Origin: Senegalia massiliensis
Lineage (GTDB): Bacteria > Bacillota > Clostridia > Tissierellales > SIT17
Assembly: GCF_009911265.1 (NCBI RefSeq)
Contig: NZ_QXXA01000014.1
Location: 40,407-104,406 of the forward strand
Length of the DNA: 64,000 nucleotides
Direction of reading: 5' to 3'
The notes below the pieces were generated by a model, which was not told the DNA's origin, searched no databases, and was given only the letters and a program-made list of their open reading frames with translations. Below are positions 38,130 through 48,161 of the stretch, in pieces. The stretch's first letter is position 1. Every line of letters begins with the position of its first letter. The position numbers were made by a program, and so were the translations under genes.

Positions 38130-39092
38130 TTGGATTATGTTATATTAGTTTTAGGATTTACTGCACTTATTAAAGGAGCTGACTTTTTCGTAGATGGTGC
38201 TTCTTCCATTGCAAAAAAATTTGGTCTTCCTTCTATACTCATTGGACTTACAATAGTAGCATTTGGTACTTCTGCACCTGAAGCTGCTGTAAGTATAAAA
38301 GCAGTTACTACGAACTCTAATGGTATTGCAGTTGGAAATATAATAGGTTCAAGTATATTTAATATACTATTAGTTGTAGGAGCAGCTGCAACCATTAAAC
38401 CAGTTAGGATAAAACTTAAAACAATATTTAAAGAGTTTCCTTTTTTACTATTAGCTTCAGGAATGTTATTTGTGCTAAGTTATGATAAAGTTTTACAAGG
38501 AACAAATGTAAATGAGTTGTCACGAGGAGATGGAATAGTATTACTCTCTATATTTCTAGTATTTATATATTATATAATAGAAATGGCTGTATTTTCAAAA
38601 GAAGATAGCACAGACTTAGTTGAAACAGATGGAATAGAAGAAATAGCCTTATGGAAATCTTTAATATTTACAGGCATTGGACTTTTAGGGATAATATTCG
38701 GAGGTAATTTTGTAGTTACTTCAAGTTCTTCTATTGCATTATCTCTCGGTATGAGTGAAACTCTTGTTGGACTTACTATTGTTGCAATAGGTACTTCATT
38801 ACCAGAGCTTGTTACATCTATAGTTGCAGCATTTAAGGGAGAATCTGATATTGCAATAGGAAATGCAATCGGTTCAAATATGTTTAATATCGTGTTTATA
38901 TTAGGAATAACATCAGTTATTAAACCATTGCCAATTGAAAATAAAGTTTTTTTCGATATATTGTATCTTATAGGCGCAACTATTCTTACATTTATATTTG
39001 CAAGTACTAGAAAGCAAACAAGTCGATATGAAGGGATATTTTTATCTCTAGCATATATTGGATATATGGTATTTATATTAATAAGAAATTAG
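38130..39092 (+). CDS. calcium/sodium antiporter (CaCA family, YrbG-like)
   Basis: 320 aa, TTG start after AAGGAG. Ten helices in two inverted repeats, each with an alpha motif: GTSAPEAAVSIKAV and GNIIGSSIFNILLV in the first half, GTSLPELVTSIVAA and GNAIGSNMFNIVFI in the second. The conserved Glu in each PE pair coordinates the ion. It probably exports Ca2+ against Na+ or H+. It follows mgtE by 60 nt on the same strand, without a terminator. Confidence 0.93.
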   Translation: MDYVILVLGFTALIKGADFFVDGASSIAKKFGLPSILIGLTIVAFGTSAPEAAVSIKAVTTNSNGIAVGNIIGSSIFNILLVVGAAATIKPVRIKLKTIFKEFPFLLLASGMLFVLSYDKVLQGTNVNELSRGDGIVLLSIFLVFIYYIIEMAVFSKEDSTDLVETDGIEEIALWKSLIFTGIGLLGIIFGGNFVVTSSSSIALSLGMSETLVGLTIVAIGTSLPELVTSIVAAFKGESDIAIGNAIGSNMFNIVFILGITSVIKPLPIENKVFFDILYLIGATILTFIFASTRKQTSRYEGIFLSLAYIGYMVFILIRN

Positions 39093-39125
39093 GACAACTC
39101 ATATGGTTACCATATGAGTTGTCCT
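39091..39125. terminator. bidirectional terminator of antiporter and DUF1116 genes
   Basis: 16-bp perfect stem, arms AGGACAACTCATATGG and CCATATGAGTTGTCCT with a TTA loop, then AATTTTT. Confidence 0.9.
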
Positions 39126-39146
39126 AATTTTTATATGAATTCTATA

Positions 39147-40565
39147 TTATTTGTCTTTACTAAATTCTAATATAGCCTTTTCAAAACATTCCATTGGTGG
39201 ATTTACTATTCCTGCACCAATTTGTCCTACACCTGCTTCTTTATGTGCTATTCCAGTATTAATTATTGGAAGAGTTGAAGCTTCTATTACTTTTCTAATA
39301 TCTATACCTATGGCTGAACCTCTAAAGTTCAATGTAGGAATAGCATAATTAGTATTTTCTGATACTGTTATTGAATACATCTCTTCACTATAATTTATAG
39401 CATCATTAACAGTACCACCAACAAATTGTACTATGGGAAGGGCCCCTGCCATTACAAATCCACCTATTCCTGATGTTTCTGTAATTGTACTATCTCCAAT
39501 ATCAAGTGCTGCATCATCCTCTGTATATCCTGGGAATAAAAGACCTTTAACCATATTTGCTGGTGCTGTAAACCACTTATTACGTCCAAGTCCACTTATT
39601 CTTATGCCAAATTCTACACCATTTCTTGCCATAGCTGTTACTACAGTAGAATTCTCTATTCCTTCTGCTGCATCTAATGCTACTTTACATGCTGGCATAG
39701 AAAGATTTAAGAAATAATGATTGTTGTCTTTCATAAATTGTAAAACTCTTTTTATTACATCTTTATCTATATCAGTCTCTAATAAATAAGTAGATATTTC
39801 TCTAAAGAAAAGACTCGTTGCAGCATTATTTCTATTATGACCTTCATCACCCATTTGTACTGCTTGAGATATTATAGTCTTTAAGTTTATTCCACCATCT
39901 ACTAATTCCAATGCTTTTTTAAGAGTTGGAGCAAATTCTTTTTCTATCCATTTAAGCCTATCTATTACTTCATCATTAAAAGCACCATATCTTAATACTT
40001 TTCCAAGACCTTCATTTATTGTACAATATCCATAATTACCATGAGTTTTATTTTGTATTATATGAACAGGCATAGAAGGAGATATTATTCCTGCCATAGG
40101 TCCTACAGCATTATGTTCATGTGCTGGTGCAAACTTTATTTTTCCACTTGCAGCAAGTTCTCTTGCTCTTTCTTCATTTTTAGCTTTACCCTCATATATT
40201 AAAGCACCTATTACAGCTCCTTGTGCTGGACCACACATATTTTCCCACTTTATTGGAGGACCTGCATGAAGTATTGTATTATCATCCATATTTGGTATTA
40301 CATCTTTAGCTGTACCTACGTCAACCAAGAAAGGATTTGCTTCTTTTATTATATTTACTGCCTTTTCATTAGCTTCATTTATTTCTTTATCTAATTTTTC
40401 AAGTTTATCTAAAGCTTCAATTAATTCCTTATTCCCGCCAGCAGGTGGTTCCCAATCTACTTGTACTACATCTCTACTTTGAAGTTCTAAATCATTTTTA
40501 AATTTAGAAGTTCCTATATTTATTATTTTTAAATCTTTTCCAAAAATATTACTTATTCCACTCAT
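39147..40565 (-). CDS. DUF1116 protein, AllG/YlbE-like subunit of a ureide carbamoyltransferase
   Basis: 472 aa. DUF1116 spans nearly the whole protein from about residue 90 (HAGPPIKWENMCGPAQGAVI) through PAHEHNAVGPMAGIISPSMP to TETSGIGGFVMAGALPIVQF near the C-terminus. E. coli YlbE (AllG) is one of three subunits of oxamate carbamoyltransferase, which cleaves oxalurate with phosphate. Here it directly follows fdrA by 12 nt and the DUF2877 gene precedes that, so all three subunits are present and co-transcribed. The native substrate here is inferred, see the findings. Confidence 0.85.
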   Translation of the reverse strand: MSGISNIFGKDLKIINIGTSKFKNDLELQSRDVVQVDWEPPAGGNKELIEALDKLEKLDKEINEANEKAVNIIKEANPFLVDVGTAKDVIPNMDDNTILHAGPPIKWENMCGPAQGAVIGALIYEGKAKNEERARELAASGKIKFAPAHEHNAVGPMAGIISPSMPVHIIQNKTHGNYGYCTINEGLGKVLRYGAFNDEVIDRLKWIEKEFAPTLKKALELVDGGINLKTIISQAVQMGDEGHNRNNAATSLFFREISTYLLETDIDKDVIKRVLQFMKDNNHYFLNLSMPACKVALDAAEGIENSTVVTAMARNGVEFGIRISGLGRNKWFTAPANMVKGLLFPGYTEDDAALDIGDSTITETSGIGGFVMAGALPIVQFVGGTVNDAINYSEEMYSITVSENTNYAIPTLNFRGSAIGIDIRKVIEASTLPIINTGIAHKEAGVGQIGAGIVNPPMECFEKAILEFSKDK

Positions 40566-40577
40566 ATTTATACCTCC

Positions 40578-42122
40578 TTAAGCTAAAATTTCTGCAACTG
40601 TATTTGCTGCCTGAACATTACTATCAGCTACTATTACTCCTGCATCTTTTAACATTTTAGTCTGTTTATCTAAATTTTGTTTATCTTTATCTGTTCCACA
40701 AATATATGCTACAAATATAACTTCTCTATTATTATCTTTTGCTATTTGTTTTGCTTCTTCTATAGCAGGTAAAGTTGCACCTACTGGATTTTCATGAGAA
40801 CCATAACCTAATTCAAAATCTAATAATATAACTCCTACACTTTCATCTTTTACTTCTTTTTTAATTTTGCTTAACCTTATCGTAGGATCTATCATAGGAT
40901 GAGGTCTACCTTGTGTAAATTCATCTTCACCTAAATCTAATAATACATTTCCTAGATAATCTTCTACATTCTCTAATTTTTCTTCATCACCTTTTGCTAC
41001 ATTGCTTTTTATCCCATCTAATTTGTCTCTTAAAATAGATAGACTCTCTGCACAAAGAGTTCCACCACCATATAATCCTCTTACATATTTTTGACCATCT
41101 TTTAATTTTTCTTTTCCATCTATAATTTGTTGTTTTAATTCATTACTATTTTCATTTGTATCTATTTTTTTATTCTTATCCGATAATTCTACTGCTTTTT
41201 TAGCTGTATCATATAAATTATATCCAAAAGTAGCCCCTACTTTTTCTACTTCTTTACTATCACCTTCAATAAATGATACTACTACAGGGGTGTCTATTTC
41301 TGATACTCTTTCTAAAATTTTCTTCTCTACAGATTTTGCTGGTGGTTTAGAAATAAGCACTATTACATCAGTAGAATTATCTTTTTCCAATGCATTTATT
41401 GATTCTAGCATCATTATTCCACCGACTTCTTCTTTTAAATCACGTCCACCAGTACCAATTGCTTGAGAAATTCCCCCACCTAATCTATCAATTTGCACCA
41501 TAACCTCTTGAAGCCCTGTACCTGAAGCAGCTACAAGGCCAATATTCCCTTCATTAACCTTATTTGAAAAACATAATCCAGTATTATTTATGCTAGCTGT
41601 ACCACAGTCTGGTCCCATAACTAATAAGCCTTTGTCACGAGCCTTCTTTTTAAGTCTTACTTCATCTTCTATTGATACATTATCACTAAATAACATTACA
41701 TGTAGATTATTATCTAATGCCTTATCTACTTCTCTTGCTGCATATTCTCCTGGTACAGAAATTACAACCATATTTGCTTCTTCTATTCTATTTATAGCAT
41801 CTGATATAGTTTTAGGATTTTTCTTTTCTCTTTCCCCATTATCAGAATTTTTATAATTTAATAACTCATCTACTTTTTTATAAGCTTTTTCATAACTTTC
41901 TTGGTTGTCTGCCTTTATTGCAATTATAAGGTCACTACCTTTTGAATTCATTGATTCTTCAGTATCTAAACCTACATTTTGTAATAACTCTTTATTCATA
42001 TCTGTACCCATTGATATAACTGCATCTTCTATGCCTTCTAAATCTGTAATCTTGCTAGATAGACTCATAAGAGTTACAGAATCATAATATGAATTTTGTC
42101 TAATAACTGTATTTGATACCAT
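40578..42122 (-). CDS. fdrA: FdrA-type acyl-CoA synthetase-like subunit (AllF-like)
   Basis: 514 aa. It has two succinyl-CoA-synthetase-like halves: a Rossmann region with LLVMGPDCGTASINNTGL and GLVAASGTGLQEVMVQIDRL, the phosphohistidine-loop region IGTGGRDLKEEVGGIMML, and a C-terminal ligase half with GLYGGGTLCAESLSILRDKL and VILLDFELGYGSHENPVGAT. The FdrA family combined with DUF1116 and DUF2877 proteins forms the oxamate carbamoyltransferase reported in E. coli allantoin degradation. It overlaps neither neighbour but is 16 and 12 nt from them. Confidence 0.9.
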   Translation of the reverse strand: MVSNTVIRQNSYYDSVTLMSLSSKITDLEGIEDAVISMGTDMNKELLQNVGLDTEESMNSKGSDLIIAIKADNQESYEKAYKKVDELLNYKNSDNGEREKKNPKTISDAINRIEEANMVVISVPGEYAAREVDKALDNNLHVMLFSDNVSIEDEVRLKKKARDKGLLVMGPDCGTASINNTGLCFSNKVNEGNIGLVAASGTGLQEVMVQIDRLGGGISQAIGTGGRDLKEEVGGIMMLESINALEKDNSTDVIVLISKPPAKSVEKKILERVSEIDTPVVVSFIEGDSKEVEKVGATFGYNLYDTAKKAVELSDKNKKIDTNENSNELKQQIIDGKEKLKDGQKYVRGLYGGGTLCAESLSILRDKLDGIKSNVAKGDEEKLENVEDYLGNVLLDLGEDEFTQGRPHPMIDPTIRLSKIKKEVKDESVGVILLDFELGYGSHENPVGATLPAIEEAKQIAKDNNREVIFVAYICGTDKDKQNLDKQTKMLKDAGVIVADSNVQAANTVAEILA

Positions 42123-42138
42123 TTAAAATTCCTCCATT

Positions 42139-43029
42139 TCATTTTTCATCAATTGTAAGTAAAAATCCTAATACTACTCCTATACTCATATCTGTTCCAG
42201 AAGAAGATCCTATAGTTAAAAGATTTTTAAAAGATTTTAAATATTTATCACTATTGTTATATAAAAATGAATATATAAAATCATTTAAATATTCCCTATA
42301 TTTTTCTTGAGTTGCTGCTTTTAACATTGCTCTACTTACATCAGTTGTAGATTTTGTATCTAAAGGTATTAAATCTTTTATTTTATGAAATAAATCATCA
42401 TTCTTCTTAAATATAGTTATAGCTGCCATAAATCCTGTTAAAAAATCGTCTCCTGAAGGGGTAAGTCCCATTCCAAGTCCTATTAATCCTCTAATATTTG
42501 TCTCTTGGATATTATCTTGTTTAACTTTTATATAAAAATCATCTATTTTTTTCGAAAGTTCCCTTTCTATTAAATTATCTGAATTATTTTCTATACCTAA
42601 AAAGTTTTTTAAATAATAATATTTACATCCTCCACTACTACCCATACTTTGTATCATCATATTAAAAATGCTTATATTTTTCTTTATATCTTCAATAGAA
42701 AAATTCTGTATTTTTTCTCTTTCTAAACTCCATAACTGTGTACTAGATAAATCAATTTCTATTTTTCCTATAAATAAATTATCTCTGTTTTTAATTATCT
42801 TTTGATCTTCAAATATTATATCTTTAAAACTACCATCATAATCTATTTTTAAAGTATATGGTGCATTATCTGTTTTATTATTTGAAATTGTATAAAGCGT
42901 ACCATTATCAGATTGAATATTTACTACTTTGTCAAATATACTATGAATATCACCTTTAATATTTTTTTCCTTTAAAAAATATTGGAACTCTCTATCTAAA
43001 TATAATCCTTTAATTTTATTAAAACTCAT
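42139..43029 (-). CDS. DUF2877 protein, AllH/YlbF-like subunit
   Basis: 296 aa. The family hallmark GLGMGLTPSGDDFLTGFMAA lies at about residues 186-205, and SSGTDMSIGVVLG near the C-terminus. E. coli YlbF (AllH) is the third subunit of oxamate carbamoyltransferase. The ATG immediately follows the stop codon of the permease gene, which suggests tight co-expression of uptake and degradation. Confidence 0.88.
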   Translation of the reverse strand: MSFNKIKGLYLDREFQYFLKEKNIKGDIHSIFDKVVNIQSDNGTLYTISNNKTDNAPYTLKIDYDGSFKDIIFEDQKIIKNRDNLFIGKIEIDLSSTQLWSLEREKIQNFSIEDIKKNISIFNMMIQSMGSSGGCKYYYLKNFLGIENNSDNLIERELSKKIDDFYIKVKQDNIQETNIRGLIGLGMGLTPSGDDFLTGFMAAITIFKKNDDLFHKIKDLIPLDTKSTTDVSRAMLKAATQEKYREYLNDFIYSFLYNNSDKYLKSFKNLLTIGSSSGTDMSIGVVLGFLLTIDEK

Positions 43030-44343
43030 TTATACCTCACCTTTAATTTCATCTTTTGGTAATACAATATTTAATACTATTGCAATTATTGATGCTGGCA
43101 CAACTCCCGAAGTTAAAAATAATTGAATATTTGTTGAAAATTGAGAAGTAACTTCTGGAACTAGATTAAGCCCTACACCTATACCTATAGATATAGCAAT
43201 TATCAATAAATTTCTGCTAGTAAATCTAATATTCTTAAGTAAAGTAAGTCCAGAAACCATTACCATAGAAAACATTGCAATTGTTCCACCACCTAATACA
43301 GCTTCTGGCATTATTGAAATAATTGCTGCAAACTTTGGAAGTAATGCTAATATTAATAGTATAATTGCCCCTATCTTTACCACATATCTACTAAATACTC
43401 CAGTTAAATTTACTACGCCAATATTTTGAGTATAGGATGTATTTGGAAAAGCATTAAAAAATGAAGCAATTGCACTTGCTACTCCATCTGCTAATACTCC
43501 ACCTTTTAGTTCTTCTGGAGTAGCATCTCTACCTTCAGATGCACTAGTAAGAGCAGATATATCTCCAATAGTTTCTATTGAAGTAGCTATATACATAAAT
43601 ACCATTGCTACTATAGCAGAAGGTTCAAACACCCATTTATATGCTAAAGGTCTTGGAAATGATACCCAAGATGCTTCTAAAACTGGTGAAAAATCAATTA
43701 AGTTCATGAAAATAGATAAAATATAACCTACTACAAGCCCTATTAATACAGATGAAGATTTTGTAAATTTACTACCAAACTGATTAAATATAATTATAGT
43801 AATCAATACAGTAGTGGATATGAATAAATTTTTAAAACTACCTATATCTCCACTTCCTCCTGCAGCTTGTTTTATACCTACAGGAATAAGAGTCATTCCT
43901 ATACTTAAAACTACAATACCAGAAACTAATGGAGTAAAAATTTTCTTAAGTCTATCTAAATTCAAGGCTATAAAAATTTCGAATAATCCTCCAATAAGAC
44001 TTGCACCAAGTACTGCTTCTATACCAAATTGTGTTCCTATTGCTAAAACTGTTGCAATAAAAGCATTACTTGTGCCCATTACAATAGGTAAACCTGAACC
44101 AATTTTACCTTTTCTACTTATCTGAATGAAAGTAGATATTCCAGCCATAAATAAGGCGCATTGTATTAAAAAAGTAGTTTCCTTTGAATTTAATCCTAAT
44201 GCATTTGATAACAATAGTGGGACTGTAATATTTGATGCAAACATAGCTAATATATGTTGAAATGCCAAAGGAATACTTTTTGATAACTTAGGTTTATCAT
44301 TTATACCATAAATAATATTGATTTCTGTTGTATTATTCTCCAT
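43030..44343 (-). CDS. NCS2-family nucleobase permease (uracil/xanthine type)
   Basis: 437 aa with about 14 helices. Family motifs are QHILAMFASNITVPLLL near the N-terminus, the substrate-binding Glu region SIETIGDISALTSASEGRD and NTSYTQNIGVVNLTGVFSR in the TM10 region. The last one resembles xanthine/urate carriers (XanQ/PucJK) more than uracil carriers. It should bring the ring substrate of this pathway into the cell by proton symport. It starts a sub-operon after the hairpin at 44375-44405. Confidence 0.92.
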   Translation of the reverse strand: MENNTTEINIIYGINDKPKLSKSIPLAFQHILAMFASNITVPLLLSNALGLNSKETTFLIQCALFMAGISTFIQISRKGKIGSGLPIVMGTSNAFIATVLAIGTQFGIEAVLGASLIGGLFEIFIALNLDRLKKIFTPLVSGIVVLSIGMTLIPVGIKQAAGGSGDIGSFKNLFISTTVLITIIIFNQFGSKFTKSSSVLIGLVVGYILSIFMNLIDFSPVLEASWVSFPRPLAYKWVFEPSAIVAMVFMYIATSIETIGDISALTSASEGRDATPEELKGGVLADGVASAIASFFNAFPNTSYTQNIGVVNLTGVFSRYVVKIGAIILLILALLPKFAAIISIMPEAVLGGGTIAMFSMVMVSGLTLLKNIRFTSRNLLIIAISIGIGVGLNLVPEVTSQFSTNIQLFLTSGVVPASIIAIVLNIVLPKDEIKGEV

Positions 44344-44374
44344 TTAAGTTATATCTCCTCATTATTATACTTGT

Positions 44375-44405
44375 AAATAAAGGGATTAATTTAATCCCTT
44401 TATTT
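44375..44405 (-). terminator. hairpin inside the catabolic cluster
   Basis: 15-bp arms AAATAAAGGGATTAA / TTAATCCCTTTATTT with a single-nt loop, between the two transporter genes. It could cut or attenuate transcription, so that the permease-AllH-FdrA-AllG genes are expressed at a different level from the upstream genes. Confidence 0.65.
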
Positions 44406-44410
44406 ATGGT

Positions 44411-45661
44411 TTATACAAATATTATAGCAACTATTGTAACTAATATAAATGCAGGTATAACATATTTCACATTTTCCTTTATAACATCCATTATTTCTAA
44501 ATCAAAACCATCTGCTAAAGCTGCTACATTTATTTGAACTGGACTTATTTGAGTACCAAGTCCAGTTGCTATTGCAACAAATCCCATAGCTTCTGATGGT
44601 AAGCCTAGTACTGATAATGTTGGCAATATAAGTGTTAATACTCCTGCTGTAAATGCTCCAGAAGGTATTGCTATTAAAAATGCTGCAACCATAGCCATAG
44701 GAAGGATTATAGCATCAGGTGCTTTAGATACAAGACCTGCTAATTGTTCAAAAGTTCCAAGTTCACCTATCATATTTATAAACGATAAGAATATTCCTAC
44801 AGAAAATAATGTAGTAAGTATAAATTTAGAGCCATCAATTAAAGCTTCACTTGTTTTGTCAATATTAAGTGGTGTACATATTACAGTTAATATTGCTGTA
44901 AAAATTACTGCTGTTGCTGGCGTGAATAAAGTTATTCCTATAAGATTATTCAAATTACTCCCAAGTACAACTAATGTTAAAAGTGCTATAGAAGGTATTG
45001 CTCTTTTTACTAATATAGATGTTGATACATTCTCTTCTTGTTTATTATCTTTACCTTCTCTTATTAAAGACCCTCTTCTATAAACTCCATAAACTGCAAG
45101 TGCTGCTGCAAGTACAAAAAATACTATTGTATAAGGTAACATTGCGTTTGCATGAGCTACAACATTACGTCCTGCACTTTCTGCAGCGATTACTGTTTCT
45201 GTTGAAGCTGGGGAAGTAGTAAAACCAACTGCTGTTGCTATTGCCATTCCTGCTATAACTTCTGGAACTGCTCCAAGTGCTATTGCTACAAGGGGTGCTG
45301 TAACCATTGTATTTCCTGCCCCAAGTCCTGCAGTGTATGTTGCAAAAGCTTGAATTAATACCATTATTCCACCAAGTATAGCTATTTTTCCTTTTAACCC
45401 TCTTTTAGCAAGTTCAACTAAAGATTCTATACTTCCTGCCTTTGCTACCATTGATGCTGCTGCTGCATATAATATTGGTACTGTAATACCTAACATATTA
45501 CCTACGCCACCAATAAACAGCCCCGTAGCTTCACCTATACCAATACCTCCTATTATCATAGCAAGTATTCCACCAACTAAGCCTGCAAAAAGCATATGCT
45601 TTCTCATAAATAATAATATTAAAATAACTACTAAAGGTATAACATTAATTAATAATTCCAT
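44411..45661 (-). CDS. ion-transporter-superfamily permease of unknown specificity
   Basis: 416 aa with 10-12 helices, of the general GntP/CitM/arsenite-permease (IT superfamily) look: LLFMRKHMLFAGLVGGILAM and a hairpin-like TTSPASTETVIAAESAGR near residue 150, mirrored by GFVAIATGLGTQISPVQINV near the C-terminus. It overlaps the amidohydrolase gene by 13 nt. In this cluster it may export an acid end product or import a co-substrate. The NCS2 protein is the better candidate for ring uptake. Confidence 0.75.
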   Translation of the reverse strand: MELLINVIPLVVILILLFMRKHMLFAGLVGGILAMIIGGIGIGEATGLFIGGVGNMLGITVPILYAAAASMVAKAGSIESLVELAKRGLKGKIAILGGIMVLIQAFATYTAGLGAGNTMVTAPLVAIALGAVPEVIAGMAIATAVGFTTSPASTETVIAAESAGRNVVAHANAMLPYTIVFFVLAAALAVYGVYRRGSLIREGKDNKQEENVSTSILVKRAIPSIALLTLVVLGSNLNNLIGITLFTPATAVIFTAILTVICTPLNIDKTSEALIDGSKFILTTLFSVGIFLSFINMIGELGTFEQLAGLVSKAPDAIILPMAMVAAFLIAIPSGAFTAGVLTLILPTLSVLGLPSEAMGFVAIATGLGTQISPVQINVAALADGFDLEIMDVIKENVKYVIPAFILVTIVAIIFV

Positions 45662-46848
45662 TTAAATTCCTCCTTTTTAAAATGACCCCATATATTTGAT
45701 CTTTCTATTATTGCTTTGTGTTTTTTATTTGTATCTATAACAATAAATCTTGCTCTTTGTTTTTCTTTAAATTCATAATTATTATTAAATAAAGAGGAAG
45801 GAATAACAGAAATCATATCAAATATATTAGATAAATCATCTATCCCACCCATATGTGACCCATGAGCAGCTATAAGAGCTTCCTCTAATAAATTCCCATT
45901 TCCAAAAGGGTTAAATGGATCTCTTATGTTATCAGAACCTATACTTACATCTATACCTTTTTCAAGTAAATCTTTTACCCTCGTTATTCCTCTTCTATAA
46001 TTTTTATCATCATTTCTTCCTTGTAAATATAAATTAGTAGAGGGAAGTGTAACTATACCTATCTTTGCCTTTTTGATTAAAGATAAAATATTTTTAATAT
46101 CTTTTAATTTATTTGCTGATAAACTACAACAATGTCCTGCTACTACTCTACCTTGATAATTTTCATATATAGTCTTCTCAGCTAAATATTTAACAGTAAG
46201 TTTATCTGGGTCATCAGTCTCATCAATATGCATATCAATATCTTTATTATATTTTTTAGCCAATTCAAATATCATATCAATATGTTCTTTAGGTTGCTTC
46301 TCTACGGCTGGTATACCACCTACTATATCTGCTCCAAGCTTCAAAGCATCTTCTAGATATTTGTAATTATTAATATTTTCTATAAACCCTTCTTGAGGAA
46401 ATGCAACTACTTGAATATCAATTTTTTCTTTAAACTCCTCTTTAAGTTCTAAAATAGCACGAATACCTTTCAATTCTATGATTTCATCAACATCTACGTG
46501 AGTTCTTAAATATCTAGTACCATTTTTATATGAAAGTTCTAAAGTTTTTATAGCTCTATTTTTTATATCAGCTTCAGACATATTTTCTTTATAATTAGTC
46601 ATTATTTCTATAGCTTCATTTAAAGTTCCTGATTGATTAGAAGCCTTCTCTCCAATTAAAGCTTTATCTAAGTGCATATGACTATCTACAAATCCATTAA
46701 TAACGATTCTTTTATCTACATTTATTATCTTATCTACTGTTATGTTCTCTATATTAGAATAAATCTTTTCAATATATCCATCTTTAATATATATATCTTG
46801 AATTTCATTTTTAAAAGGCATATAACAATTTTTAAATAAAAATTTCAT
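45649..46848 (-). CDS. cytosine-deaminase-like amidohydrolase
   Basis: 399 aa, amidohydrolase superfamily of the CodA/AtzC branch. Metal and catalytic motifs in order: FVDSHMHLDKA (first His pair), RTHVDVD, VVAFPQEG (Gln), DMHIDETDDP (metal His and catalytic Glu), VAGHCC and GSDNIRDPFNPFGNGNLLEEA (metal Asp). It should deaminate a pyrimidine- or triazine-like ring. This branch includes cytosine deaminase and N-isopropylammelide hydrolase, the step that yields cyanuric acid. It could feed the ring opener in this operon. Which ring it uses cannot be told. Confidence 0.85.
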   Translation of the reverse strand: MKFLFKNCYMPFKNEIQDIYIKDGYIEKIYSNIENITVDKIINVDKRIVINGFVDSHMHLDKALIGEKASNQSGTLNEAIEIMTNYKENMSEADIKNRAIKTLELSYKNGTRYLRTHVDVDEIIELKGIRAILELKEEFKEKIDIQVVAFPQEGFIENINNYKYLEDALKLGADIVGGIPAVEKQPKEHIDMIFELAKKYNKDIDMHIDETDDPDKLTVKYLAEKTIYENYQGRVVAGHCCSLSANKLKDIKNILSLIKKAKIGIVTLPSTNLYLQGRNDDKNYRRGITRVKDLLEKGIDVSIGSDNIRDPFNPFGNGNLLEEALIAAHGSHMGGIDDLSNIFDMISVIPSSLFNNNYEFKEKQRARFIVIDTNKKHKAIIERSNIWGHFKKEEFKWNY

Positions 46849-46873
46849 TTTACTCCCCTCTATTCAAGTATTT

Positions 46874-47974
46874 TTACTTCTCTATTATTGTAGCTATTGG
46901 TCCACCACCTGCAGGACCTTGATGCTCTGCTCCTCCAGAAACATATACCATAGGATCTCCTACTATAGAAGATATTACAGCATTTACTACAGATCTTGCT
47001 TGTCTTGTATGATTTATATCAGAATCTGTAAGCATTGTTGTTCTTCTATCTCTTACATATCCATCAGGAGATGCTTCAGCTTTTGCTAATATATTTACTA
47101 TTCTACTTTTTTGTTCTTCTGTTGGAAGTTTATCTACTTCAAGACCTGCATCATTCATAGATTCTATTACTGCTTCTAAGTCTATTGAATCCTTCATAAC
47201 ACTATGACCTATTCTATATTTACTTACTGATTTTTTAGAATTACCTAAAAGGATTATTTCACAATTTAATAGTTCAACCCCTGCTGAAGTTGAAGCTATA
47301 TTTGAATAAAGATTCCAATCATGTAATATAGAATCATTTGTAACTTTTGATTCTTCTATTTCACCTAAAGCAAGGGCAACACCTAGTGCTGATGCTCCTC
47401 TTGTATAACCCATAGACTTATAAGTATCTTCTACAGCTACATCTTTACCTCTAGAATATGCATCATTTATTCTATCTGAAGTTAATAAAGGTGTTTTAAT
47501 TTGTACAAAATGAACATCTTCTTTATTTTCTATGCCTGTTTCTTTCATTAATTCTAATACAACTCTTTTTACTTCCTTTACCATTTCCATTCTTCCCATT
47601 TCTTCTGGTAAAAACTCTTTAGTAAATCCAACACTTAAAGCTAATGATTTTTCATCTTTTTCCTCTGCCTCTATTTGCTTTTTGGTAAAAATAGTTGCAT
47701 GAGGTGACATAACACCTTCTGTACCACCACTCATTACAAATGCTACAGTTTCACCTATTTCATCCATTGACTTATCTAATTCTCTAGACAAATAAAGTTT
47801 GAAGCTTTGAGTAGCATAACCTCTAGTAAAATCATTTACACAACCATTACCTTCTGTTTTACCAAGAACTGCTACTATTTCCTCCGGTTTTATTTCACCA
47901 CTATCTACTAATTTTTTAAGTCCAGAAACATCTTCTGGTCCTGACATTGGTACTCTGTAAATATTTACATCCAT
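46874..47974 (-). CDS. ring-opening amidohydrolase, cyanuric acid hydrolase/barbiturase family
   Basis: 366 aa from the second of two adjacent ATG codons. The rare three-repeat fold is complete, with one Ser-Lys pair per repeat (numbered from the first ATG, 367 aa): Lys40 ([13 protein letters not shown], here VLGKTEGNG) and Ser83 (FVMSGGTEG); Lys161 (VQIKTPLL) and Ser231 ([10 protein letters not shown]); Lys299 (ILAKAEA) and Ser347 ([16 protein letters not shown]). These enzymes open cyanuric acid to carboxybiuret or barbiturate to ureidomalonate. From memory it is very like the Moorella cyanuric acid hydrolase, which favours cyanurate. It heads the catabolic operon, 26 nt from the amidohydrolase. 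Confidence 0.93.
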   Translation of the reverse strand: MDVNIYRVPMSGPEDVSGLKKLVDSGEIKPEEIVAVLGKTEGNGCVNDFTRGYATQSFKLYLSRELDKSMDEIGETVAFVMSGGTEGVMSPHATIFTKKQIEAEEKDEKSLALSVGFTKEFLPEEMGRMEMVKEVKRVVLELMKETGIENKEDVHFVQIKTPLLTSDRINDAYSRGKDVAVEDTYKSMGYTRGASALGVALALGEIEESKVTNDSILHDWNLYSNIASTSAGVELLNCEIILLGNSKKSVSKYRIGHSVMKDSIDLEAVIESMNDAGLEVDKLPTEEQKSRIVNILAKAEASPDGYVRDRRTTMLTDSDINHTRQARSVVNAVISSIVGDPMVYVSGGAEHQGPAGGGPIATIIEK

Positions 47975-48061
47975 CATGTGTATTCTCCTCCTCGTATAAT
48001 AATCGTTTTCCTGTTATGATAACATTGTATCAATTTATTCGTTTTTTATCATTGTAAAAAA

Positions 48062-48090
48062 GTCATAAACATTTAAAAAAATATTGTCAA
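48062..48090 (-). promoter_or_regulatory. candidate promoter of the catabolic operon
   Basis: On the minus strand -35 TTGACA (48090-48085), 17-nt spacer, -10 TATGAC. It overlaps an imperfect inverted repeat TTGTTATCAA-AGC-TTGACAA that could bind the PucR-type regulator. Confidence 0.4.
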
Positions 48091-48161
48091 GCTTTGATAA
48101 CAATATATTTTCACATATAAAAACTAGTATATTTACGTTATAAAATCTTAATAACCTAAGT

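Noticed and set aside
44344..44410. Possible purine or PreQ riboswitch before the NCS2 permease
   Set aside because: Only 67 nt, occupied by a plain terminator-like hairpin.
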